Shown here one piece after another: positions 1-6,593 of a DNA stretch of 8,068 nucleotides. The notes under the pieces are model-generated. The model had not been told where the DNA came from. It worked only from the letters and a program-made list of their open reading frames with translations, and searched no databases. Made by a program: the position numbers and the translations under genes. How positions within the stretch are numbered: the first letter of the stretch is position 1; each line of letters opens with the position of its first letter. The stretch comes from Pseudomonadota bacterium. GTDB taxonomy: Bacteria > Pseudomonadota > Alphaproteobacteria > Acetobacterales > Acetobacteraceae. The stretch spans positions 1-8,068 of the forward strand of contig JAFADX010000373.1 in NCBI GenBank assembly GCA_023424475.1, written 5' to 3'.

Positions 1-1
1 G

Positions 2-598
2 CGTTGGACAGAAGGCGCGAACATGGCGCACGAGCCCCGCGACACACCGGCCGTGACAGGCGCGCCGGTCGCGGAAGGCACGCTGCCCAACGCCTGGGGC
101 GGCGATGCCGCGCGCGCCCTGACCGCCCTGCTGCGCAGCGCGCAGATGGCCGGCGCCCTGCAGGCCGCGCTCGCCCTCGCCGTCGAGCACGCCATTACGC
201 GCAAGCAGTTCGGCCGCCCCATCGGGCGCTTCCAGGCGGTGCAGCAGCAGCTCGCGGTCTTCGCCGCCGAGAGTTCCGCCGCCTCGGTCGCCGCGGCGAC
301 GGCCGCGCGCGCGGCCGATGCGCGCGGGCTCGCCGACGCTGGCTTCGAGATCGGCTGCGCGAAGGTCACCGCCGGGGAAGCCGCGGCCAAGGGCGCGGCC
401 ATCGCGCACCAGGTGCTCGCCGCCATGGGCATCACCGAGGAGCACGCGCTGCACCACTTCACCCGCCGCCTCTGGGCCTGGCGGGACGAAGGCGGCTCGG
501 AGCGCCTGTGGTCCGCGCGCATCGGGGCGATGGTGCAGGCCGCGCCCGGACCGCTCTGGTCCTTCCTCACCTCCCGCGATCAGGAACCCGCTGCATGA
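2..598 (+). CDS. Acyl-CoA dehydrogenase, C-terminal part (5' end outside window)
   Basis: Flavin-dependent acyl-CoA dehydrogenase, which would introduce an alpha-beta double bond into an acyl-CoA. The frame is open to the left edge, and the first residues (GANMAHEPRDT) look like the end of the middle beta-barrel domain. The ATG at 23 is therefore probably internal and about half the protein is missing. Numbering from that ATG, residues 30-170 form the all-helical C-terminal domain. It has the R-K-Q-F-G-R-P signature (60-66) followed by F-Q-A-V-Q-Q-Q-L, which contacts FAD in this superfamily, and a T-R-R-L-W-A-W-R-D-E block near 147-156 typical of one ACAD branch. The usual Y-E-G-T motif carrying the catalytic glutamate of MCAD-like enzymes is not seen. 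The catalytic base may lie elsewhere, or this may be one subunit of a heteromeric enzyme. The stop overlaps the next start (ATGA, 595-598), so the two genes are probably co-translated. Substrate unknown. Confidence 0.88.
   Translation, partial: RWTEGANMAHEPRDTPAVTGAPVAEGTLPNAWGGDAARALTALLRSAQMAGALQAALALAVEHAITRKQFGRPIGRFQAVQQQLAVFAAESSAASVAAATAARAADARGLADAGFEIGCAKVTAGEAAAKGAAIAHQVLAAMGITEEHALHHFTRRLWAWRDEGGSERLWSARIGAMVQAAPGPLWSFLTSRDQEPAA
582..586 (+). promoter_or_regulatory. Ribosome binding site of the crotonase gene, inside the upstream gene
   Basis: AGGAA lies 8 nt before the ATG at 595, within the last codons of the acyl-CoA dehydrogenase gene. Together with the ATGA overlap it supports translational coupling and fixes the start at 595 instead of further upstream in the open frame. 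Confidence 0.55.
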
Positions 599-1398
599 CC
601 GACTTCCTCAGGATCGAGCGCGACGGCCACGTCGTCACGCTCACGCTGAACCGGCCGGAGAAGCGCAACGCCATCTCCACCGCCGCGGAATGCTCCGAGG
701 TCGCCGATGCCTGCCGGGCGCTGAACCGCGACGACAGCGTGCGCGTGGTGATCGTGACCGGCGCCGGTTCCGCCTTCTGCGCCGGCGGCGACCTCAAGGG
801 CATGCGCGACAAGACCGGCATCACCGGCGGCAATTCCGGCGCCGAGATCCGCGAATCCTACCGTCGCGGCATCCAGACGATCCCGCTCGCGCTCTACGAG
901 ATGGACATCCCGACCATCGCCGCGATCAACGGCCCGGCGATCGGCGCGGGGCTCGACCTCGCCTGCATGTGCGACATCCGCATCGCGAGCGAATCCGCCC
1001 GCTTCGCGGAATCCTTCGTGAAGGTCGGCATCGTGCCGGGCGACGGCGGCGCCTACCTGCTGCCGAAGGTGGTGGGCATGTCGAAGGCGCTCGAGATGTC
1101 GCTGACGGGCGATGCCATCCTGCCGCCGGAGGCGCTGGCCTGCGGCCTCGTCTCGAAGGTCGTCTCACCGGACCGGTTGCTGCCGGCGGCGAAGGAGATG
1201 GCCGGCCGCATCGCGGTCAACCCGCCCCAGGCGGTGCGCCTGACCAAGCGCCTGCTGCGGGAAAGCCAGCACATGCGCCTGTCCACGCTGCTCGAGATGT
1301 CGGCGGCCTACCAGGCACTCGCGCACGGCACGCGCGACCATCGCGAGGCGGTGGATTCCATGCTGGAGAAGCGCGCCCCGCATTTCGAGGGGCGCTGA
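595..1398 (+). CDS. Enoyl-CoA hydratase/isomerase family (crotonase-fold) protein
   Basis: A 267-residue protein of normal crotonase length, acting in the cytoplasm on an acyl-CoA. Family marks are N-R-P-E-K-R-N-A near 19-26, the first oxyanion-hole segment A-F-C-A-G-G-D (60-66), and A-I-N-G-P-A-I-G-A-G-L-D-L with C-D-I-R-I-A (110-131) for the second oxyanion NH and CoA binding. L-T-G-D and G-L-V-S-K-V follow. By my alignment to rat mitochondrial enoyl-CoA hydratase, Glu144 is replaced by Asp121 and Glu164 by Phe141. An acidic residue, Asp150, sits in the V-P-G-D-G-G loop. The protein is therefore clearly a crotonase but may not be a simple hydratase; isomerase or another acyl-CoA activity is possible. 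The start is supported by AGGAA at 582-586, eight bases upstream, and by the 4-nt overlap with the dehydrogenase gene. An in-frame open stretch upstream of 595 is a shadow of that gene. Confidence 0.93.
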   Translation: MTDFLRIERDGHVVTLTLNRPEKRNAISTAAECSEVADACRALNRDDSVRVVIVTGAGSAFCAGGDLKGMRDKTGITGGNSGAEIRESYRRGIQTIPLALYEMDIPTIAAINGPAIGAGLDLACMCDIRIASESARFAESFVKVGIVPGDGGAYLLPKVVGMSKALEMSLTGDAILPPEALACGLVSKVVSPDRLLPAAKEMAGRIAVNPPQAVRLTKRLLRESQHMRLSTLLEMSAAYQALAHGTRDHREAVDSMLEKRAPHFEGR

Positions 1399-1404
1399 CG
1401 CCCG

Positions 1405-2520
1405 TCAGGCCGGGTCGAGGCGAAGGATCCGCCCTTCGTCCTCGTCCGTCAGCAGGTAGAGCCGGCCGTCCGGCCCGACCACCTGATGGCGGAAGCGCGT
1501 CCGGTTCCACAGCAGCCGCTCCTCGCCGGTGATGCGGTCCCCGTCGGTCGTCAGGCGCACCAGGCCGGGCGTGCTCTGCGCCGCGGCGAAGAGGCTCCCG
1601 CGCCAGCCCGGGAAGGCGGCGCCGTCATAGAAGGCGATGCCCGAGGGGCTGACCGAGGGCACCCAGACATGGATCGGGTCTTCCATGCCGGGCGCGGAGG
1701 TTTCGCGCGAAATGCGCGGCCCCCAGTATTCGCGGCCGTGGCTGACCACCGGCCAGCCATAGTTCGCGCCGCGGCGGATCACGTTGATCTCGTCCCCGCC
1801 GCGCGGGCCGAACTCGGCTTCCCAGAGGCTGCCGGTCCAGGGATTCATCGCCAGCCCCTGCGGGTTGCGGTGGCCATAGGACCAGATCTCGGGCCGCGCG
1901 CCGGCACGGCCGACGAAGGGATTGTCGGGCGGCGCGCGGCCGTCGCGCGTCAGGCGCAGCACCTTGCCCGCAAGGTCGTCGAGCCGCTGCGCGCGGGCGC
2001 GTTCGTTGCGTTCCCCCGTCGAGAGGAAGATGTGCCCCTCGGGACCGAAGGCGATGCGGCAGCCATAGTGCAGGCGCCCGGAGGCCTGCGGCGGCCCGGC
2101 GTCGATCACGCGCCGCAGGGCGGTGAGCGCATCCGCCGCCGGCGACAGCCGCGCGACAACGAGGCGTGTCAGCGAGCCGCCCTCGACCGCCGCCGAGTGG
2201 CACAGGAAGACCTCCCGCGTGCGCGCGAAATCGGGCGCGAGCGCGATGTCGAGCAGGCCCCCCTGCCCGTTCGCATCCACCCGCGGGACGCCGGCGATCG
2301 GCGGGGAGACGCGCCCATCCGTGCCGATCCGCCGCAGCCGCCCGGGGCGTTCGGTCACGAGCATCGTCCCGTCGGGCAGGAAGGCCGCGCCCCAGGGGCG
2401 TTCCAGGCCGGCGGCGAAGACGCCGACGCGGAAGGTCGCGCGCTCGGAGGCGACGATCTGCCCCTGCGCCGCGACGGGCGCGGCGAGGAGCGCGAGGGCA
2501 AGGAGGGAACGGCGCAGCAT
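1405..2520 (-). CDS. PQQ-dependent sugar dehydrogenase family protein, secreted
   Basis: A 371-residue periplasmic six-bladed beta-propeller of the glucose/sorbosone dehydrogenase family (Asd/YliI and soluble GDH relatives), expected to oxidise aldoses with PQQ. Residues 1-19 form a Sec-type signal peptide: M-L-R-R, a Leu/Ala core, then cleavage near A-P-V-A-A-Q. Motifs in order are R-P-W-G-A-A-F-L-P-D-G (41-51), G-Q-G-G-L-L-D-I-A (85-93), H-Y-G-C-R (151-155, with His151 matching the catalytic base of the soluble enzyme), G-H-R-N-P-Q-G-L (216-223, Arg218/Asn219), F-G-P-R-G-G-D-E-I-N (237-246), G-A-N-Y-G-W-P (251-257) and R-F-R-H-Q-V-V-G-P-D-G (342-352), which keeps the paired arginines. The open frame continues some 190 codons upstream, antisense to the SDR gene. 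The ATG at 2520 is chosen because the signal peptide begins there; the upstream Shine-Dalgarno (GGGCGG) is weak. Substrate is unknown and no PQQ biosynthesis gene is in view. Confidence 0.9.
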   Translation of the reverse strand: MLRRSLLALALLAAPVAAQGQIVASERATFRVGVFAAGLERPWGAAFLPDGTMLVTERPGRLRRIGTDGRVSPPIAGVPRVDANGQGGLLDIALAPDFARTREVFLCHSAAVEGGSLTRLVVARLSPAADALTALRRVIDAGPPQASGRLHYGCRIAFGPEGHIFLSTGERNERARAQRLDDLAGKVLRLTRDGRAPPDNPFVGRAGARPEIWSYGHRNPQGLAMNPWTGSLWEAEFGPRGGDEINVIRRGANYGWPVVSHGREYWGPRISRETSAPGMEDPIHVWVPSVSPSGIAFYDGAAFPGWRGSLFAAAQSTPGLVRLTTDGDRITGEERLLWNRTRFRHQVVGPDGRLYLLTDEDEGRILRLDPA

Positions 2521-2543
2521 CCGCCCGAGGTGGCCCCGCCATG

Positions 2544-2599
2544 CCGGCAGCGCAACCGCCCCGGCTTCACCCGTCCGCCATCCCGGTGCAGGCTGCCGG
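2544..2599. repeat. 8-bp inverted repeat in the divergent SDR / sugar dehydrogenase spacer
   Basis: CCGGCAGC (2544-2551) and GCTGCCGG (2592-2599) are perfect inverted copies separated by 40 nt. Both lie in the 94-nt spacer between two divergent genes. They could be paired operator half-sites or a loose stem, but short GC inverted repeats are frequent at this base composition. I saw no convincing -35/-10 pair in this spacer on either strand. Confidence 0.25.
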
Positions 2600-2602
2600 G
2601 CA

Positions 2603-2608
2603 GAGGAG
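2603..2608 (+). promoter_or_regulatory. Ribosome binding site of the SDR gene
   Basis: GAGGAG lies 6 nt before the ATG at 2615. It decides the SDR start against the open frame that extends far upstream, antisense to the sugar dehydrogenase gene. Confidence 0.75.
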
Positions 2609-2614
2609 ACACCC

Positions 2615-3448
2615 ATGCAGGACAACACCCGCTTCGATGGCCGCGTCGCCATCGTCACCGGCGCCGGCTCGCGCGATCCGGGCACCGGCACCACGACGGT
2701 CGGCAATGGCCGCGCCATCGCCACGCTGCTCGCACGGCGCGGCGCGCGCGTGCTGCTGCTGGACGTTGCGCAGGAATGGCTCAAGGCGACGGAGGAGATG
2801 ATCCGCGCCGAGGGCGGCACCTGCGCCAGCCAGGTCTGCGACGTCGCGAAGCCCGAGGACTGCGAGAAGGCGGTCGCGGAAGCCGTGCGGCTCTGGGGCC
2901 GCCTCGACATCCTGGTCAACAACGTCGGCATCAGCGGACCGCCGGGCGATGCGACCGTGCTCGACCTCGACGCCTGGGACCACGGCATGGTGGTCAACGT
3001 GAAGTCGGTGGTGCTGATGGCGCGCTGCGCGGTCCCAGAGATGCGCAGGCAGGGCGGCGGCGCTATCGTCAACCTCGCCTCCATCGCCGGGCTGCAGGGC
3101 GGGCATCCGGGGCTGCTCTATGCCACCACCAAGGGCGCCATCGTGCAGATGACGCGCGCCATGGCCGCGCATCACGGCGGCGACCTGATCCGCGTGAACG
3201 CGATCGCGCCGGGCTATGTCTACACGCCGATGGTGGCCTCGCGCGGCATGTCGGACGAACTGCGCCAGCATCGCGCGACGGCGGGGCTGCTGAAGGTCGA
3301 GGGCACCGCCTGGGACGTGGCGGAGGCGGCCTGCTTCCTCGCCTCCCCCGCCGCGCGCTGGATCACCGGCGTCACCCTGCCGGTGGATGCGGGCCGCTCG
3401 GCCGGCAATGTCGGCGCCACGCCGAAGCCGAGCGGCCTGTCGAGTTGA
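2615..3448 (+). CDS. SDR family NAD(P)-dependent oxidoreductase
   Basis: A 277-residue classical short-chain dehydrogenase/reductase with a Rossmann fold, acting in the cytoplasm on a hydroxyl or carbonyl group; substrate not deducible. The cofactor motif starts T-G-A-G-S (15-19) but then has ten extra residues (20-29, R-D-P-G-T-G-T-T-T-V) before G-N-G-R-A-I-A. This gives a longer loop than the usual T-G-x-x-x-G-x-G. Asp50 at the end of beta-2 suggests NAD preference over NADP. Further motifs are C-D-V (75-77), N-N-V-G (102-105), the catalytic tetrad Asn128, Ser156, Tyr169 and Lys173 (Ser 13 residues before Tyr, Y-A-T-T-K), and A-P-G (198-200) with Y-T-P-M. The C-terminal G-V-T-L-P-V-D-A-G is standard, followed by a Gly/Ser/Pro-rich tail of about 17 residues. 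The start is set by GAGGAG upstream. Its end faces the TRAP permease end across 6 nt. Confidence 0.93.
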   Translation: MQDNTRFDGRVAIVTGAGSRDPGTGTTTVGNGRAIATLLARRGARVLLLDVAQEWLKATEEMIRAEGGTCASQVCDVAKPEDCEKAVAEAVRLWGRLDILVNNVGISGPPGDATVLDLDAWDHGMVVNVKSVVLMARCAVPEMRRQGGGAIVNLASIAGLQGGHPGLLYATTKGAIVQMTRAMAAHHGGDLIRVNAIAPGYVYTPMVASRGMSDELRQHRATAGLLKVEGTAWDVAEAACFLASPAARWITGVTLPVDAGRSAGNVGATPKPSGLSS

Positions 3449-3454
3449 GGCCCG

Positions 3455-5470
3455 CTACGCCCCCCGCGCGGGACGGAGGCGTTGCAGCGCCAGCAGGACC
3501 ACCGCGGCCGCCAGGCCGATCAGATGCGGATAGGGCACCAGGTCGGCCGCGAAATGCTCGATCAGCGCCGGGAAGATCATGAGCAGGCCCGCGGCCGCGA
3601 AGCCCACGCGCTCCCATCCCGCGAGCAGCCGGCGCGCATAGCCCTGCGCCGCGCAGGACAGTGCGGCGAGCCCCGCCGCCGCCAGCAGGAACTGCCAGAG
3701 GATGTCCCCCCAGGTCATGCTGTCGGTCAGGTTGAGCAGCAGGCCCACGCCCTCGGGGTCGGTGACGAAGACGAAGGGCAGCAGGAAGGCCGGCATCGTG
3801 TACTTCCAGGCCTGCAGCGTGGTCCTGTAGGGACCCGCGCCGGTGATCGCCGCCGCCGCGAAGGGCGAAAGCGCCGTCGGCGGCGAGACCTCGCTGAGCA
3901 CCGCATAGTAGAAGACGAACATGTGCGCCGCGTAGTCGGGTACGCCGAGCTTGGTCAGCGCCGGCGCGGCGACCACCGCGCAGATGATGTAGGAGGCCGT
4001 CACCGGCACCGCGAGGCCGATGATCCAGACGATCAGCGCGGTGTAGAGCGCGGTGACGACGACCGACCCGCCCGCGGCCTGGATCGCGATGTCGCTGAAC
4101 TTCAGCCCGAGCCCTGTCAGGGTGATGACGCCGACGATGATGCCGGCCGAGGCGCAGGTCGCCGCGATGCCGACCGCCTGGATCGCACCGCCGGCCAGCG
4201 CCTCGATCAGGCGCCGCGGCCAGAGCGCCTGCTCGGGCCGCAGGAAGGACAGCAGGATCGCGACCCCCATGGCGTAGAGCACGGCGAGCGTCGCCGAGTA
4301 GCCCATCACCATGAAGACGACGATCGCGATCAGCGAGGAGAAGTGGAAGCCGTACTTGCGCAGCAGGACGGGGATCGGCTCGACCTCGATGCCCTCGCCC
4401 GGATCCACCCCGCCGCTCACGGCGCGGATGCGCGCCTGGTCGAGTTCCACCATGAAGAGCAGCGAGGCATAGTAGAGCAGCGTCGGGATGATCGCCATCT
4501 TCAGCACGTCGAGATAGCCGATCTTGAGGTATTCGGCGATCAGGAAGGCCGCGGCCCCGAGCACGGGCGGCGAGATGATGGCGCCGAGGCCACCGGCGGC
4601 GAGCAGCCCGCCCGCATCGTCCGGCCTGTAGCCGACGCGCTTCATCATCGGCCAGGCGACGGTGCCGAGCGTGACCGTCGTCGCGACGCCGGAGCCCGAG
4701 GGCCCGCCGAGCAGGAAGGAGGAGAGCACCACCGTCCGCCCCGCGCTCGCCGCCTTGCCGCCGGTCGCGGCGAAGGAGAAGTCCACGAAGAATTTTCCGG
4801 CGCCGCTCGCCTGGAGGATGGCGCCGTAGATGGTGAAGAGGATGATCAGCGTCGCCGAGACGTCCACCGCCGTGCCGAAGATGCCGTCCAGCCCGATCGC
4901 GATATGCGGCACCAGGCGTTCGGAATCATAGCCCTGATGCTGCCAGGGCGCCGGCAAATGGTCGCCGTAGAAGCCGTAGAGCAGGAAGGCGATCGCCACG
5001 ACCGGCATGACCGGGCCGGTGGTCCGCCGCGTCGCCTCGAGCACCAGCGCGATCAGCATCCAGCCGACGGCGATGTCCATCGGCTCGGGGAAGATGACGC
5101 GGTCCTGGAGCGCGTCGCCGCCCGCGATCAGGTACCAGATGACATAGGCCCCGGCCGCGGCGAGCACGATGTCCCAGGGCATCAGCCGGTTGCGGAAGCG
5201 CCGCAGCACCGGGAAGAGCACGAAGCCCAGCACCAGGGCGAAGCCGACATGGACGAAGCGCAGCGTCGTCGTCGGCACGATGTCCCAGGCCGCCCAGAGG
5301 TGGAACAGCGACATCGCGAGCGCGAGCATGGTGGCGCCGTAGCCGATCCAGCCGGAGAAGCGGTTCTGTGCGCCTTCCTCTTCCTCGATCAGCGCCTCGA
5401 CGCGGGCGGCGGTGGCTTCGTCAAGGGATCCGGCTTCCACCTCGGGCGGAAGGTGATGGGTCGTGCTCAC
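3455..5470 (-). CDS. TRAP transporter permease, fused 4TM/12TM (DctQM-type), TAXI system
   Basis: A 671-residue inner-membrane permease in which the small DctQ-like and large DctM-like subunits are fused, as is usual for TAXI-type TRAP systems. It would import a solute by secondary, probably sodium-coupled, transport from the binding protein encoded just upstream. Residues 1-36 are a soluble acidic head (E-A-L-I-E-E-E-E). Hydrophobic segments near 41-61, 71-89, 98-117 and 131-147 are the 4TM part. From about 150 the large domain carries G-G-P-S-G-S-G-V-A-T-T-V (255-266), G-G-L-G-A-I-I-S-P-P-V-L-G (293-305) and Y-A-V-L-S-E-V-S-P-P-T-A-L (522-534), all hallmark TRAP segments. Further membrane segments lie near 588-608, 622-640 and 648-663. 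The start is GTG: an in-frame stop lies upstream at 5495-5497, there is no in-frame ATG between, and GGAG at 5479-5482 is 8 nt away. Ligand unknown. Confidence 0.94.
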   Translation of the reverse strand: MSTTHHLPPEVEAGSLDEATAARVEALIEEEEGAQNRFSGWIGYGATMLALAMSLFHLWAAWDIVPTTTLRFVHVGFALVLGFVLFPVLRRFRNRLMPWDIVLAAAGAYVIWYLIAGGDALQDRVIFPEPMDIAVGWMLIALVLEATRRTTGPVMPVVAIAFLLYGFYGDHLPAPWQHQGYDSERLVPHIAIGLDGIFGTAVDVSATLIILFTIYGAILQASGAGKFFVDFSFAATGGKAASAGRTVVLSSFLLGGPSGSGVATTVTLGTVAWPMMKRVGYRPDDAGGLLAAGGLGAIISPPVLGAAAFLIAEYLKIGYLDVLKMAIIPTLLYYASLLFMVELDQARIRAVSGGVDPGEGIEVEPIPVLLRKYGFHFSSLIAIVVFMVMGYSATLAVLYAMGVAILLSFLRPEQALWPRRLIEALAGGAIQAVGIAATCASAGIIVGVITLTGLGLKFSDIAIQAAGGSVVVTALYTALIVWIIGLAVPVTASYIICAVVAAPALTKLGVPDYAAHMFVFYYAVLSEVSPPTALSPFAAAAITGAGPYRTTLQAWKYTMPAFLLPFVFVTDPEGVGLLLNLTDSMTWGDILWQFLLAAAGLAALSCAAQGYARRLLAGWERVGFAAAGLLMIFPALIEHFAADLVPYPHLIGLAAAVVLLALQRLRPARGA

Positions 5471-5504
5471 GCGGCATGCTCCGGCAGGGCTGCATCAGGA
5501 AGGC

Positions 5505-5534
5505 GCGGGAGCGGCCCTGCCGGGGCGCTCCCGC
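5505..5534 (-). promoter_or_regulatory. Strong stem-loop between binding-protein and permease genes
   Basis: GCGGGAGCG (5505-5513) pairs perfectly with CGCTCCCGC (5526-5534), giving a 9-bp GC-rich stem. Inside the 12-nt loop, CCC (5515-5517) can also pair with GGG (5522-5524). It lies in the 74-nt gap after the TAXI gene stop and about 34 nt before the permease GTG. No T-run follows in the direction of transcription, so it is not a classic intrinsic terminator. Likely roles are partial attenuation or 3'-end protection of the binding-protein mRNA, which would help make more binding protein than permease. The role is inferred; the complementarity is seen. Confidence 0.6.
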
Positions 5535-5544
5535 ACGGGTCGTG

Positions 5545-6519
5545 TCAGAGGGTCGCGCCCCGGGCCTTCCAGAAGGCCTCGGCCGCCGGGTGCCAGGGCA
5601 CGCCGGCCGCCGCCGTCTTCTGGCCGGCGAGGGTGAAGTCGCGCGCGGCGGAATGCACCCGGGCCCAGTCCTCCCGGTGGCCCCACATCACCCGCATGAT
5701 CTGGCTGACGAGCTCGGCCGGCGTATCGTCCCGCACCGCGACGATGTTGCCGACGGACATCTGCTTGTTCGGCGTGGTCTGGCCCGGATAGGTGCCGGCC
5801 GGAATGACCTCGGCGAAATAGACCGGGCCGTACTTCTCGACGATCTTCGGGATGTACTGGTCGTGGTCGACCATCACGAGCTGCACGCCCGGCGTGGCGC
5901 CAAGGTCGGTGATCGCGCTGGTCGGCACGCCCGAGACGAAGAAGTAGGCGTCGAGCTTGCCGTCCTTGATCGCGTTCGTGCTCTCGGCTGGCGAGAGGCG
6001 CTCGCGGGCGCGGAAGTCCTTGTCGCGGTCGAGGCCGACGGCCTCGATCAGGCGGAGGGCCATGACCTCGGTCGCCGAGCCGGGCGCGCCGGTCGAGACG
6101 CGCTTGCCCTTGAGGTCTTCCATGGTGCGGATGCCCGTCGAGGCGACGGTCACCACCTGCATGCGGTTGGTATAGAGCACCGCGATCGCGCGCGCCGCCA
6201 CCGGGCGCCCGCGGAAGCGGTCTCGGCCGTTCAGCGCGTCGACCGCGGCATCGACCTGCGTGATGACCATGCCGACGCGATGCGCGCCGAGCAGTTGCAG
6301 GTTGGCGACGGAGCCGCCGGTCACCTCGACCGTCGCGCTCATGCCGGGGATGTCGCGGGAGAGGTAGTTCGCGAGCGCCCCGCCGAGGGGATAGTAGACG
6401 CCTCCGGTCGTTCCGGTGGCGATGGCCAGTTGCTGCGCCGCCTGGGCGCGGGCCAGGCCCGGCAGGGCCAGCGCGCCGGCGCCGGCGGCGAAGATGCTGC
6501 GTCGTGAGATCCCAGACAT
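5545..6519 (-). CDS. TAXI family TRAP transporter solute-binding protein
   Basis: A 324-residue periplasmic binding protein that captures the solute for the fused TRAP permease encoded next downstream. The signal peptide (about 1-25) has S-R-R-S-I-F at 5-10, a twin-arginine-like motif, then an Ala/Gly/Leu core and A-R-A before Q26, so Tat export is likely. The mature protein opens with the TAXI hallmark I-A-T-G-T-T-G-G-V-Y-Y-P-L-G-G (33-47). It continues with E-V-T-G-G-S-V-A-N (65-73), the D-L-K-G-K-R-V-S-T-G-A-P-G-S-A-T-E segment (135-151) and D-A-Y-F-F-V-S-G-V-P (190-199), all at normal family positions and length. The start is fixed by GGAGGAA (6525-6531) seven nt upstream of the ATG. TAXI proteins studied so far bind glutamate-like or other carboxylates; this ligand cannot be read from sequence. 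A candidate promoter lies at 6555-6583. Confidence 0.95.
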   Translation of the reverse strand: MSGISRRSIFAAGAGALALPGLARAQAAQQLAIATGTTGGVYYPLGGALANYLSRDIPGMSATVEVTGGSVANLQLLGAHRVGMVITQVDAAVDALNGRDRFRGRPVAARAIAVLYTNRMQVVTVASTGIRTMEDLKGKRVSTGAPGSATEVMALRLIEAVGLDRDKDFRARERLSPAESTNAIKDGKLDAYFFVSGVPTSAITDLGATPGVQLVMVDHDQYIPKIVEKYGPVYFAEVIPAGTYPGQTTPNKQMSVGNIVAVRDDTPAELVSQIMRVMWGHREDWARVHSAARDFTLAGQKTAAAGVPWHPAAEAFWKARGATL

Positions 6520-6554
6520 TACAGTTCCTCCATTGTTCTCGGGGTCCAGAAACC

Positions 6555-6583
6555 GTGATAGCCGCCCCGGGCGCGGCTTTGAA
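6555..6583 (-). promoter_or_regulatory. Candidate sigma-70-type promoter of the TRAP operon
   Basis: Reading the minus strand, TTCAAA (6578-6583) is followed by a 17-nt spacer and TATCAC (6555-6560), each matching 4 of 6 consensus bases. The predicted transcript start near 6548 gives a leader of about 28 nt that contains the GGAGGAA ribosome site. Spacing and position fit well, but the match is only moderate. Confidence 0.35.
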
Positions 6584-6593
6584 GCCCGGCCCG

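Noticed and set aside
4..594. In-frame extension upstream of the crotonase start
   Set aside because: It lies within the acyl-CoA dehydrogenase gene in another frame and is Arg-rich. Homology of the crotonase begins at the ATG at 595, with a ribosome site.
2521..3084. N-terminal extension of the sugar dehydrogenase frame by about 190 codons
   Set aside because: It is antisense to the SDR gene and has no domain, and a proper signal peptide begins at the ATG at 2520.
3463..3472. CCCGCGCGGG palindrome as a terminator
   Set aside because: There is no loop and no T-run, and it lies within permease codons; such 10-mers are common at this GC content.
1486..3582. Long plus-strand open frame of 698 codons across the sugar dehydrogenase and SDR genes
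   Set aside because: It is antisense to one real gene and out of frame with the other. Its Arg/Ala/Gly-rich composition is an artefact of high GC.
3482..5791. Long plus-strand open frame of 769 codons opposite the TRAP permease
   Set aside because: Its product is extremely rich in Arg, Asp, Gln and His with no domain, as expected from reading a hydrophobic gene backwards in GC-rich DNA. The minus strand encodes a clear TRAP permease.
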